Positions 1 through 7,977 of a stretch of DNA of 16,445 bases are shown here, piece after piece. Both the position numbers and the translations under genes were made by a program. How positions within the stretch are numbered: position 1 is the stretch's first letter; the number at the start of each line of letters is the position of its first letter. Origin of the DNA: Polaromonas sp. GTDB taxonomy: Bacteria; Pseudomonadota; Gammaproteobacteria; Burkholderiales; Burkholderiaceae_C. Under the pieces are notes generated by a model. That model saw nothing but the letters and a program-made list of their open reading frames with translations, searched no databases and had not been told where the DNA came from. The stretch spans positions 1 to 16,445 of the forward strand of contig JACMQR010000373.1 of assembly GCA_014376885.1 (NCBI GenBank), in the 5' to 3' direction.

Positions 1-1446
1 GCCATGATGGGCTACGACTTTGCCACGCTCGGCCCGCAGAACATGAGCGACTGGCGCAACCGCATCCACCCCGACGAGGCGCCGGCGATACAGGCCGCGC
101 TGCAGCAGCATTTCCGGGGCGAAACCCGGTATTTTGAATACGAGCACCGGATCCGCCACCGCGACGGGCACTGGGTCTGGGTTCTTGACCGGGGCAAAGT
201 GTCAAGCTGGACGCCCGAGGGCAGGCCCCTGGTGATGTCCGGCACCCAGATGGACATCACCGACAAGCAGGCCATCCAGCAGGCATTGCACACCAGCGAG
301 GAGAATTTTCGCCAGCTGTTTGACAGCAGCCTGCACGGCATCTTGCAGGCCCTGCCCAACGGCGCGGTACAGTATGCCAATCCGGCCGCCTGCCAGCTGT
401 TCGGGTTGACGCAGGGCGAGATCCGGGCGCGCGGGCGCGCCGGGCTGGTGGCGCTGGACGATTCCCGCTTTCACATTTTGATGGCCCAGGCCAGGGTGCT
501 GGGCCATGCCCGGGGCGGGCTTACCCTGGTACGCGGTAATGGGTCGCGCTTTGAAGGCGAGCTGTCCCTGACCAGCTACCGCAGCCCCGGTGGCAAGCTG
601 TGCAACAACCTGTTCCTGCACGATGTGACCCGGCAAAAGCAGGCCGAGGCGCAAATCAGCGCGCTCAATGCCGCCCTAGAGGGCAAGGTCAGGCAGCGAA
701 CCGCCCAGCTTGAGGCGGCCAACCAGGAACTCGAAGCGTTTTCCTATTCGGTGGCGCATGACCTGCGGTCCCCCTTGCGGTCCATCGACGGGTTCAGCCA
801 TTTGCTCGAAAAAGCCGTGGCCGCCGACCTGTCGGAGCGCTCCCGGCATTACCTGCGGCGCATCCGGGCCGGCGTCAAGCAGATGGACGAGCTGACCGAC
901 GGGCTGCTGTCGCTGGCCCATCTCTCCCGCACCCCGCTGCGCGCCGAGCCGGTCGACTTGAGCGCCCTGGCGGCGCGCGCGCTCCAGGCCTGCCGGGAGC
1001 AAGAACACGATGCCGGCCGGCGGGTGGACACCCTGGTGGAGCCCGGCTTGCTGGCCTCGGGCGACCCGGCGCTGCTCTACCAGGTCATGGAAAACCTGCT
1101 GGCCAACGCCTGGAAGTTCACGGCCGGAAAAGCGGACGCGCGCATTCAGGTCGGGCAGCTTGAAAACAGCAAAAATGGGGATGACGACGACCGGCGCTCG
1201 CCCGCCTGCACCACCTATTTCGTGCGCGACAACGGCGCCGGCTTTGACATGGCCTATGTCGAAAAGCTGTTTGGCACCTTCCAGCGCCTGCATTCGCCGG
1301 GCGAGTTTGCCGGAACCGGCCTGGGGCTGGCAACCACCCAGCGGATCATCTTGCGGCATGCCGGCCGCATCTGGGCCGAAGGCGCGGTAGGGCAGGGCGC
1401 GACGTTCTTCTTCAGCCTGCCCGGCGCCGCCCCGGCTCGCGGCTAA
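1..1446 (+). CDS. PAS-domain sensor histidine kinase, 5'-truncated by the window edge
   Basis: This is the C-terminal part of a two-component sensor kinase that would autophosphorylate a histidine and pass the phosphate to a response regulator not present here. The frame is open from base 1; numbering from the Met at base 4 gives 480 residues. Residues 1-90 are the end of a PAS/PAC domain (RHRDGHWVWV, then GTQMDITDKQ). A second PAS spans about 100-215, followed by a short coiled-coil linker to about 245. The HisKA H-box AHDLRSPLR carries the phospho-acceptor His252. The HATPase domain has the N-box ENLLANAWKF (Asn364, Asn368), the G1 box DNGAGFD and the G2 box GTGLGLAT, so it looks catalytically complete. 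No membrane segment is visible in this part, but the N-terminus is missing. The first Met lies inside the PAS fold and is unlikely to be the true start. The kinase class is secure; the signal sensed is unknown. Confidence 0.9.
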   Translation, partial: AMMGYDFATLGPQNMSDWRNRIHPDEAPAIQAALQQHFRGETRYFEYEHRIRHRDGHWVWVLDRGKVSSWTPEGRPLVMSGTQMDITDKQAIQQALHTSEENFRQLFDSSLHGILQALPNGAVQYANPAACQLFGLTQGEIRARGRAGLVALDDSRFHILMAQARVLGHARGGLTLVRGNGSRFEGELSLTSYRSPGGKLCNNLFLHDVTRQKQAEAQISALNAALEGKVRQRTAQLEAANQELEAFSYSVAHDLRSPLRSIDGFSHLLEKAVAADLSERSRHYLRRIRAGVKQMDELTDGLLSLAHLSRTPLRAEPVDLSALAARALQACREQEHDAGRRVDTLVEPGLLASGDPALLYQVMENLLANAWKFTAGKADARIQVGQLENSKNGDDDDRRSPACTTYFVRDNGAGFDMAYVEKLFGTFQRLHSPGEFAGTGLGLATTQRIILRHAGRIWAEGAVGQGATFFFSLPGAAPARG

Positions 1447-1455
1447 GGCCAGTCA

Positions 1456-1494
1456 GCCAGGCCGGGCAGCCGGGCATTCGGCCGCTGGCCTGGC
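1456..1494. terminator. Inverted repeat between convergent genes, candidate terminator
   Basis: GCCAGGCC (1456-1463) and GGCCTGGC (1487-1494) form a perfect 8-bp inverted repeat. It lies in the 58-bp gap between the kinase stop and the stop of the small - strand gene. An inner CAGC/GCTG pairing could extend the structure. No T-run follows on either strand, so intrinsic termination is an inference from the convergent position and the hairpin alone. Confidence 0.45.
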
Positions 1495-1504
1495 GGGCAC
1501 CGGT

Positions 1505-2002
1505 TCAGGGCTTGACCGGCGGGCTGGCGGGGCCGGACGCGGGCAGGGCGGTTTCGGCTTCGCGCAGCACGCCGCCGCCGGCCACGCCGCCCTGCGCGTT
1601 TTGCTCGCCCAGCACGCGCGCCCGGCAGGCGGCCAGGTCGTCGGCTTTTTGAAAAACCTCGCAGCGCTTCAGGGCGTTGGCGGACAGGTTGGCGTCTGCC
1701 CCGAGCTTGCCGGCGCGCTTGTCGGCGTTGGCATTGCGCACTTCGCTCAGGCAGGTGTTCTGGCCCTGCTGCGTGCGGCCGTTCATGCAGGCGGCCGCTT
1801 CGCTGCCCGCATTGCCGCTGCTGTCGATTCCAGTGGTGCCGGGGGCGATTTGTGCCCCGGCGAGCTGGGCGGTCGCCGCCGTGAAGGCCAGCACGGCAAC
1901 CGCCGACAAATGCGCTCCTCTGCAGCCCGGCGGCTTGAAGGGCGCCTGACAGGCAAAGCGGACAAAACGCAGGACAGCGGGCAGGGGCAGGGGCAGGCGC
2001 AT
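1505..2002 (-). CDS. Small secreted Cys-pair protein, Burkholderiales hypothetical family
   Basis: This 165-residue protein of unknown function is probably periplasmic. It has a long basic N-terminal region, a hydrophobic stretch at about residues 30-48 (AVAVLAFTAATAQLAGA) and a likely signal-peptidase site after AGA. The mature part has two helix-like segments each with a Cys pair (ACMNGRTQQGQNTCL and KRCEVFQKADDLAACRARV), then a Gly-rich GGVAGGGVLRE motif and a Pro-rich tail. I recall this Cys-pair plus GGG-x-L-R-E layout from many Burkholderiales proteins of unknown function. The start is supported by an AAAGGA ribosome-binding site 7 nt upstream of the ATG. The N-region is unusually long, so the exact cleavage site is uncertain. 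The gene lies downstream of ureD on the same strand, but the 167-bp gap and its own ribosome site suggest separate expression. Confidence 0.75.
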   Translation of the reverse strand: MRLPLPLPAVLRFVRFACQAPFKPPGCRGAHLSAVAVLAFTAATAQLAGAQIAPGTTGIDSSGNAGSEAAACMNGRTQQGQNTCLSEVRNANADKRAGKLGADANLSANALKRCEVFQKADDLAACRARVLGEQNAQGGVAGGGVLREAETALPASGPASPPVKP

Positions 2003-2009
2003 GTTGAAT

Positions 2010-2015
2010 TCCTTT
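2010..2015 (-). promoter_or_regulatory. Ribosome-binding site of the small secreted protein gene
   Basis: On the - strand this reads AAAGGA, 7 nt from the ATG at 2000-2002. It supports the long N-terminal form of the secreted protein. Confidence 0.65.
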
Positions 2016-2070
2016 GTGGGCTTGCTTCGGGCTTAAAGTGGCAAATTTTAAGTTTCAGGCTGTATGCGCT

Positions 2071-2086
2071 GCCTGCCTGACAGGCA
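2071..2086. other. Small hairpin downstream of ureD
   Basis: GCCTG (2071-2075) and CAGGC (2081-2085) can pair around a 5-nt loop; a shifted TGCCTG/CAGGCA pairing is also possible. It lies in the 167-bp gap after the ureD stop. No T-run follows on the - strand, so it may be a processing or termination signal, or incidental. Confidence 0.3.
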
Positions 2087-2169
2087 ATGCGGTGGCCAGG
2101 CGCGGCGCAATCACCGATTCAAGCGTAGGAAAAAGGCGGCTTTGCGGGCCGGCCTGGCCAGCAAAGCGC

Positions 2170-3000
2170 TCACATCGACCAGATCCGGGGCGCCGGGCAG
2201 GGCAGCTGCCAGAAGTGAGCGCGCCACGCCTGCCAGACCTGGCGCAGCAAGGCCATGGCGGGCTCGACCATCGGCGCCAGCACCCGGACCACCACGACCT
2301 GCCCGCCAGGGCTGGTCGCGCCCGCCGTGGCGCGCAAGGCATGCGGCTCGATGACCGCCCGCGCCGCGTCGAGCGCCTGCTGGCGGCGCTGGCGCTCAAG
2401 GCGGCTGCCGGCCACGAAAAAAATGGACGCCAGGCAGCGCTGGCCGGCCAGCCCCAGCGGGCTGTCCAGCAGCCGCTGGTCGTCGGCGGCAATGCGCCCG
2501 CGTTCCAGCCAGACGCCTGGCACCTCGATGTGCTGGCAAAAGCGGCCGCTGGCAAACGGCGCGCCAGCGGCTGGCAGGCCCAAGGCGGTAACATCCCAGC
2601 CGATCAGTTCGGCGCCCGGGGCCAGGTCCATGGTCAGGCGGTTTTCCGCCAGGCAGCCGCTGTGGCAGATGGCTTCGAGCGGCAGCCATTCCAGGCGGGC
2701 GCCGGCGCCCAGCTGGAGGTGCACCTGCTGCAGCGCGCTGTCGCCCGCCGAGCGGTAAAACCGGGTGGCGCCGGGCGTGGTGACCAGGCCGTGGCTGCCC
2801 GGGCCGGCGGCAAAGCGCAGGTCCAGCAGGTCGCCGCCCACCAGTCCGCCGGGCGGGTGCACGATGACGTTGTGGCAGATGCCCGGGCCCTCCGGGTAGA
2901 GGCTTTGCAAAATGCGCAGCGGCCCGCTGTGGCGGAAATGGGCCACGGTTTTTTCAGCCTGCCGGGTGTAGTCAAGGGCCAGTGTCGCATTCCATGTCAT
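2170..3000 (-). CDS. ureD: Urease accessory protein UreD
   Basis: This 276-residue protein is a full-length UreD (UreH in some species). UreD is the scaffold that binds apo-urease and recruits UreF and UreG, through which nickel is delivered to the active site in the cytoplasm. Family marks are the early AHFRHSGPLRILQSLYPEG, the HPPGGLVGGDLL block, VTTPGATRFYRS, the central LEWLPLEAI, and a C-terminal tail ending PRIWSM. The length is typical and no frame break is seen. In most betaproteobacteria ureD heads a ureDABCEFG cluster. Here the next gene downstream is the small secreted Cys-pair gene, so no ureA follows. The upstream neighbour is cphA, separated by 124 bp that hold a hairpin repeat. 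No clear ribosome-binding site precedes the ATG. Identity is confident. Whether it serves a urease encoded elsewhere or is a relic cannot be judged from this window. Confidence 0.93.
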   Translation of the reverse strand: MTWNATLALDYTRQAEKTVAHFRHSGPLRILQSLYPEGPGICHNVIVHPPGGLVGGDLLDLRFAAGPGSHGLVTTPGATRFYRSAGDSALQQVHLQLGAGARLEWLPLEAICHSGCLAENRLTMDLAPGAELIGWDVTALGLPAAGAPFASGRFCQHIEVPGVWLERGRIAADDQRLLDSPLGLAGQRCLASIFFVAGSRLERQRRQQALDAARAVIEPHALRATAGATSPGGQVVVVRVLAPMVEPAMALLRQVWQAWRAHFWQLPCPAPRIWSM

Positions 3001-3040
3001 GCGCCGAGTTTAACGGGCCGGGCCGTAGCATTGAACTTGT

Positions 3041-3103
3041 TTGCTATGAAATATAGAGCTAAAAAGCTTGATGCAGCAAGCACCAAGGATGGTTTCCTTG
3101 CTG
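3041..3103 (+). repeat. Comamonad-type intergenic hairpin repeat, copy 1
   Basis: This AT-richer stretch stands out from its GC-rich surroundings. It begins TTGCTATG with a small CTAT/ATAG inverted repeat (3044-3047 with 3053-3056). It continues through AGCT-AAAA-AGCT and ends in a longer stem. The general plan (GCTAT-spacer-ATAG, then a GCTTG...CAAGC segment, then a pyrimidine-rich end) matches a short repeat that I recall from many Comamonadaceae intergenic regions. A related element lies at 11203-11262 in the opposite orientation. The family assignment is from memory and needs a genome-wide search. Confidence 0.5.
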
Positions 3104-3110
3104 TTTTTTT
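3074..3110. terminator. Stem-loop with T7 run between cphA and ureD
   Basis: CAGCAAG (3074-3080) pairs with CTTGCTG (3097-3103), with an inner ACC/GGT pairing, and is followed by seven T on the + strand (3104-3110). The polarity is that of a + strand intrinsic terminator, yet no + strand gene ends here. On the - strand the same stem lies just past the cphA stop, with only a weak T5 run further on. It may end cphA transcription and so separate ureD from the cyanophycin operon, or shield cphA from antisense transcription. Confidence 0.5.
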
Positions 3111-3124
3111 GGCGCAGCACCTTT

Positions 3125-5734
3125 TCAGGTGCTGGCACCGCCCGCCGCCAGTTCCGGCGGACTGAGCTTGGCCTCGCCGAGCCGCCGGGCCAGGTGGTCG
3201 AGCGCCGGCTGCACCTGGTCAATCAGGATCAGGCACAGGTCGCCGGGCTGCAGGCGCGCCAGGGCCAGGTCGATGGCTGCGAATTCGCCGCGCACCTCGT
3301 CGATCCGGCCGGTGCGGCTGGCGCCCTTCAGGCCGGCGCGCAGCAGCGCCATCACCTCGCCGTCGGCCCGGCCGCGCTGGGCGGCGTCCTGGTACAGGAC
3401 CACCTCGTCGAATGCCGCGCCCAGGATCACCGTCTGGTCGGTGATGTCGCTGTCGCGCCGGTCGCCGGCGCCGCTGATGACCACGCTGCGCCGCCCGGCC
3501 GGCATGGCGTTGACCGCCGCCACCAGCGCATGCATGGCGTCGGGGTTGTGGCCGTAGTCGGCAATCACGGTGGCGCCGGCGTAGTCCATCACATTGAAGC
3601 GGCCCGGCGCATTGTTGCTGTCGGTCGCAAAGCTGGCCAGCGCGCTCCTGATCGTGTCCCAGCTCAGGTCGACCGCCCAGGCCGCGGCCACCGCCGCCAT
3701 GACGTTTTCCACCTGAAAGCCGATGCTCCCGCCGCGCGTCACCGCGATGCCGGCCAGCGCAATGCGCTCGACCCAGGAGCCCTCGGCGGCCACCAGCATG
3801 GCGCCGTCGACAAACACCGTGCGCTTGCCCTGCGCCCGGTGGGTGGCCATCAGGGGGTGGTGGCGGTCGGCGGCAAAGAAGATCACCTTGCCCGGGCAGG
3901 CCTGGGCCATGCCGGCGACGATCTCGTCCGCCGCGTTGAGCACCGCATAGCCGCCGGGTGCGACGTTCTGCACGATGACGCGCTTGAGCACCGCCAGGTC
4001 CTCGACCGTGGTGATGTAGTTCAGCCCGAGGTGGTCGCCGCTGCCGATGTTGGTCACCACCGCGACCGCGCAGCGGTCAAAGCCCAGGCCTTCGCGCAGC
4101 ACCCCGCCACGCGCCACCTCGAACACCGCCGCATCCACGTCGGGGTGCATCAAGACGTTGCGCGCGCTCTTCGGGCCGCTGCAGTCGCCGCTGTCGGTCT
4201 GCCGGCCGTTGATGTACACGCCGTCGGTGTTGGTCATGCCGGTGCGCAGGCCGTGGGCCGCCAGCAGGTGGGCGATCAGGCGGGTGGTGGTGGTCTTGCC
4301 ATTGGTGCCGGTCACGGCAATCACCGGGATGCGGCCGTTGTCGCCGGGGGCAAACAGCGCGTCCACCATGGCCACGCCGACGGCGCGGCCCTTGCCGTAC
4401 GAGGGCGTCAGGTGCATGCGCAGGCCGGGCGCGGCGTTGACCTCGACCACGCCGCCATGCTGCTCTTCCAGCGGCCGCAGCATGCTTTCGCACACCACAT
4501 CGACGCCGCAGATGTCCAGGCCGACCATCTGCGCGGCGGCCACGGCGCGGGCCGCAATGGCCGGGTGCACCTCGTCGGTGACATCGGTGGCGGTGCCGCC
4601 GGTGCTCAGGTTGGCGTTGTTGCGCAAGATGACGCGCTGCCCGCGCGCCGGCACCGACTCGGGCGTCAGGCCCTGCGCGCCCAGCCGGACCACGGCGATG
4701 TCGTCAAAGCGGATGCGCGTCAGGGGCGTGGCATGGCCTTCGCCGCGCCGGGGGTCCTGGTTGACGATGTCGACCAGCTCGCGCACCGTGTGCAGCGCGT
4801 CGCCCACCACCTGCGGCGGCTCGCGCCGGGACGCGGCCACCAGCTTGCTGCCGACCACCAGCAGGCGAAAGTCGCAGCCCGGCAAATACTTTTCCACCAT
4901 CACCTCGCCATGCTCGGCGGCGGCGCGGTAGGCCATGTCCGACTGCGCGCGGGTGGTGATGTTGACCGTCACGCCCTTGCCTTGGTTGCCGTCCTGCGGC
5001 TTGAGCACCACCGGCAGGCCGACCTCCAGCGCGGCCGTCCAGGCATCGTCCGGGTCGGCGGCCGGCCGGCCGAGCGGCACCGGCACACCGGCGGCGCGCA
5101 GCAGTTTCTTAGTCAGGTCCTTGTCCTGGGCGATCGACTCGGCGACGGCGCTGGTGGCGTCGAGCTCGGCGGCCTGGATGCGGCGCTGGCGCGAGCCCCA
5201 GCCGAACTGCACCAGGCTGCCCCGGGTCAGGCGGCGAAAGGGAATGCCGCGCGCCACAGCCGCATCGACAATCGCGCCGGTGCTCGGCCCCAGGCGCTCG
5301 TCCTCGTCAAGGTCGCGCAGGCGGGCAATGGCCGCCTGCAGGTCGAACGCGCCGTCCTGCAGGGCGGCATGCACCAGCGCCTGGGCCAGCTCGAACGCCA
5401 GGCGGCCGACGGCTTCTTCGCTGTACTCGACGACGACCTGGTAGGTGCCGGCTTCGAGCGTGGCCGAGGTGCGGCTGAAGGTGACCGGGCAGCCGGCGGC
5501 GGCCTGCAATTCCAGGGCGGCAGCTTCGAGCACATGGGCCAGCGAGACCGGGCCGGCATGGCCGGTTTCGCGCAGCACGCCAATGCCCGGAAACAGCGCC
5601 CGCAGCCGTGGCTCGAAGCCGGCCAGCCGGTCGATGCAGAATTCGTCAGGGGTGCAGGCGACGATGGCCTCGACCGCGGTGCGGCGGCTCCAGAGATTGG
5701 GGCCGCGCAGCGCGCGGATGCGGGAAACTTCCAT
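3125..5734 (-). CDS. cphA: Cyanophycin synthetase CphA, complete two-active-site form
   Basis: This 869-residue cytoplasmic enzyme builds cyanophycin, the Asp-Arg nitrogen and carbon reserve polymer, using ATP: Asp is added to the backbone, then Arg to each Asp side chain. The N-terminal domain opens with RIRALRGPNLWS. An ATP-grasp domain covers roughly residues 165-465 (QDKDLTKKLL, KPQDGNQGKGV, the loop LSTGGTATDVTDEVHP and the metal-binding VVEVNAAPGLRMHL). The Mur-ligase domain follows, with an intact P-loop VTGTNGKT at residues 474-481 (Lys480), then DSGDCSGPKSARN and VFEVARGGVLREGL. A Mur C-terminal domain is present (FNVMDY, then DYGHNPDAMHAL). Length and motifs fit the primer-dependent CphA1 type. 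The ATG overlaps the cphA' stop in a TGATG junction, so the two genes are almost certainly co-translated. No frame damage is visible. Confidence 0.96.
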   Translation of the reverse strand: MEVSRIRALRGPNLWSRRTAVEAIVACTPDEFCIDRLAGFEPRLRALFPGIGVLRETGHAGPVSLAHVLEAAALELQAAAGCPVTFSRTSATLEAGTYQVVVEYSEEAVGRLAFELAQALVHAALQDGAFDLQAAIARLRDLDEDERLGPSTGAIVDAAVARGIPFRRLTRGSLVQFGWGSRQRRIQAAELDATSAVAESIAQDKDLTKKLLRAAGVPVPLGRPAADPDDAWTAALEVGLPVVLKPQDGNQGKGVTVNITTRAQSDMAYRAAAEHGEVMVEKYLPGCDFRLLVVGSKLVAASRREPPQVVGDALHTVRELVDIVNQDPRRGEGHATPLTRIRFDDIAVVRLGAQGLTPESVPARGQRVILRNNANLSTGGTATDVTDEVHPAIAARAVAAAQMVGLDICGVDVVCESMLRPLEEQHGGVVEVNAAPGLRMHLTPSYGKGRAVGVAMVDALFAPGDNGRIPVIAVTGTNGKTTTTRLIAHLLAAHGLRTGMTNTDGVYINGRQTDSGDCSGPKSARNVLMHPDVDAAVFEVARGGVLREGLGFDRCAVAVVTNIGSGDHLGLNYITTVEDLAVLKRVIVQNVAPGGYAVLNAADEIVAGMAQACPGKVIFFAADRHHPLMATHRAQGKRTVFVDGAMLVAAEGSWVERIALAGIAVTRGGSIGFQVENVMAAVAAAWAVDLSWDTIRSALASFATDSNNAPGRFNVMDYAGATVIADYGHNPDAMHALVAAVNAMPAGRRSVVISGAGDRRDSDITDQTVILGAAFDEVVLYQDAAQRGRADGEVMALLRAGLKGASRTGRIDEVRGEFAAIDLALARLQPGDLCLILIDQVQPALDHLARRLGEAKLSPPELAAGGAST

Positions 5735-7977
5735 CAGTGTGCCTTCCGGGCCGGTTGGGGGGTGGATTCAAAAGCCTCGATGCCCGCGCCGATCAGGTTC
5801 AGCGGGATGTCCAGCGCCCAGGCCGCCGCCACGGCGGCGAGCAGCGAGCTTTCGCCCATGCGGCTGTGCGCATGGCGCTTGAACCAGGCGCTCAGCTGGT
5901 CCAGGCCGGGCAGGAAGCGCTCGGTCTCGCCGGTGGCCAGAACCACCCGGTTCTGGCGCACCAGCACGGCGCGGCCGCCGCCGCTGCAATGGGCCAGCAG
6001 CGCTGGCGCGCCCGGGTCGGTGCTGTAGAAAATCACCTCGCCGTCGCACAGCGGTTTGAGCTCGGCGGTCCCGGCCGTGGCGGCGTTGAGCACCGCCGCG
6101 CCACCGGGCAGCACCACGTCGACCTGCGAACGCAGCACCTTGAACATCTCGGCGTCGTCAAAAATATCGAATTCACCCAGGCCGGCCGCGCCGCCCAGGT
6201 CGGTGACCACGCCGACCTGGCAGCGGTCGTAGGCCAGGCCGGTGCGCAGGATCGTGTCGGCGCCGTTTTCAAACACCGCCGCCTGCACCGCCCGGTTGAT
6301 CAAGAGGCGCTGGCCGGCCTCCCAGGTGGTGCTGTCCAGCGTTTCCACGCAGCGCTGGTTCAGGTAAAGGCCGTCGCGGCAGGCCAGGCCGGTGTACCGG
6401 CCCGACAGGTGCAGCAGCCAGGCCACCAGCTTGGCAATGTGCTGCGTGCCGTCGGTGCCGGCAATGCCGACGATGGGAATGCGCCCGTCGTTGCCCTGGG
6501 CGCCCGGGCCGCGCTGCTCGAGCGGGTCGGCCGGGCGCGCAAACAGGTGCTCGCAAATGGCGCGCCCCACCGGGCGCGGCGCACCCTGGGCGGGTTTGAG
6601 GTGCATCAAGAGGCCGGGGCCGGCGTTGACCTCGACAACCGCGCCGCCTTGTTCATGCAGGGGGCGCGAAATGTCCCGCGCCACCACATCGACGCCGGCA
6701 ATGTCCAGGCCGACCACCCGGGCGGCCAGCGAAACGAGGTGATCGACCTCCGGGTGGACGTCGTCGGTGCAGTCGATGGCCACGTTGCCGTTGCGCTGGA
6801 TCAGCACCTCGCGGCCCGCTGCGGGAACGGCGTCCGGGCTCAGGCCCTGGCGCTGCAGCTCGAGCACGATGGCGCCGTCGCGGGCGGTGTCGATCCGGCT
6901 GAGCGGGAAACCCTCGCCCGTGCCGCGCCGGGTGTCGGTGTTGAGCTGCGCATCGACCAGCTGGCCGACGCTGGCCTGGCCGTCGCCGGTGACGGTGGCC
7001 ACGGCGCCGCGCGCTGCGGCCACCACCCGCCCGCCGACGACCAGCAGGCGGTGTTCATGGCCGCGCACATGGCGCTCGACGATCACCTCGCTGCCGTGTC
7101 GCTGGGCAATGGCGAAGGCGGCCTCTACCTCGGCGCGCGTGCTCAGCTCGAGCGACACGCCGCGCCCGTGGTTGCCGTCCGACGGCTTGACGACCACCGG
7201 CAGGCCGATGTCCTCGGCCGCTTCCCAGGCCTCTTCAGGGGTGGCGACGATCTGGCCTTCGGGCACCGGCACCCCGCAGCTGGCCAGCAGGCTTTTCGTC
7301 AGGTCCTTGTCGTGGGCGATGCTTTCGCCAATGGCGCTGGTCAAATCGGTTTCGGCGGTCCAGATGCGCCGCTGGCTGGCGCCGTAGCCCAGCTGCACCA
7401 GGTTGCCGCTGTTCAGGCGGATGTGCGGAATGGCGCGCTCGGTGGCCGCTGCCACGATCGCGGCCGTGCTGGGGCCGAGAAAGCAGTCGTCGATCTGGGT
7501 GCAGATGCGCCGCACTGCTGCCTGGACATCGGCGGCGTCAAAAGCTTCGCGGTTGATGGCGGCCATCAGCAGGCGGTGCCCTTCGTGCAGCGCGCTGCGG
7601 GCCACCTGCTCGTCGCGCGCCCGGAACACCATCCGGTACACGCCGCGCTGACGGGTCGAGCGGGTCTGGCCAAAGCCGGTCGGCATGCCAGCCAGGTTGA
7701 GCAGCTCGATCACCACATGCTCCAGCACATGGCCCATCCAGGTGCCTTCGTTCAGACGCTGCAAAAAGCCGCCACGCTCGCCGACGCCGCAGTGGTGCTC
7801 CAGCAGGGCCGGCAGCAGGCCCAGCAGCCGGTCGTTAAAGCCGGGCAGCAGATGGCTCGGCAGGTCTTCCAGCGCGCCCAGGTCCAGCCAGACTTCGAGC
7901 GCCGGGCGGTAGGTCCAGATGTTGGGGCCGCGCAGGTAATTGATGCGCAGCAGTTCGATGTCGTCAAGTTTGCTCAT
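5734..7977 (-). CDS. cphA': Second cyanophycin synthetase CphA' with degenerate Mur domain
   Basis: This 747-residue paralogue of CphA is the first gene of the operon. I place the start at the ATG giving MSKLDDIELLRINYLRGPNIW, which fits the family; an in-frame ATG 45 nt upstream adds a basic 15-residue leader, and neither has a good ribosome site. The N-domain and the ATP-grasp domain look functional (HDKDLTKSLL, KPSDGNHGRGV, VVEVNAGPGLLMHL). The Mur P-loop is broken: GTNGKT of CphA is GTDGTQ here (507-512), with Thr511 in place of the catalytic Lys. DSGDCSG becomes DSTTWEA, and VFEVARGG becomes VFENGADT. The protein stops where the Mur C-terminal domain would start. By domain logic it should not add Arg by the Mur reaction but might still use its ATP-grasp site, as reported for cyanobacterial CphA2, which polymerises beta-Asp-Arg. 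A structural or partner role is the alternative. Confidence 0.9.
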   Translation of the reverse strand: MSKLDDIELLRINYLRGPNIWTYRPALEVWLDLGALEDLPSHLLPGFNDRLLGLLPALLEHHCGVGERGGFLQRLNEGTWMGHVLEHVVIELLNLAGMPTGFGQTRSTRQRGVYRMVFRARDEQVARSALHEGHRLLMAAINREAFDAADVQAAVRRICTQIDDCFLGPSTAAIVAAATERAIPHIRLNSGNLVQLGYGASQRRIWTAETDLTSAIGESIAHDKDLTKSLLASCGVPVPEGQIVATPEEAWEAAEDIGLPVVVKPSDGNHGRGVSLELSTRAEVEAAFAIAQRHGSEVIVERHVRGHEHRLLVVGGRVVAAARGAVATVTGDGQASVGQLVDAQLNTDTRRGTGEGFPLSRIDTARDGAIVLELQRQGLSPDAVPAAGREVLIQRNGNVAIDCTDDVHPEVDHLVSLAARVVGLDIAGVDVVARDISRPLHEQGGAVVEVNAGPGLLMHLKPAQGAPRPVGRAICEHLFARPADPLEQRGPGAQGNDGRIPIVGIAGTDGTQHIAKLVAWLLHLSGRYTGLACRDGLYLNQRCVETLDSTTWEAGQRLLINRAVQAAVFENGADTILRTGLAYDRCQVGVVTDLGGAAGLGEFDIFDDAEMFKVLRSQVDVVLPGGAAVLNAATAGTAELKPLCDGEVIFYSTDPGAPALLAHCSGGGRAVLVRQNRVVLATGETERFLPGLDQLSAWFKRHAHSRMGESSLLAAVAAAWALDIPLNLIGAGIEAFESTPQPARKAH

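Noticed and set aside
1979..1998. Short GGGCA tandem units near the start of the small secreted protein
   Set aside because: They encode Leu-Pro repeats at the protein N-terminus and are too short to call as a separate repeat.
3068..6028. 986-codon + strand open frame antisense to cphA and the end of cphA'
   Set aside because: The translation is His/Arg/Ala/Gly-rich with no recognisable domain and lies fully opposite clearly conserved genes. Long antisense frames are expected at this GC content.
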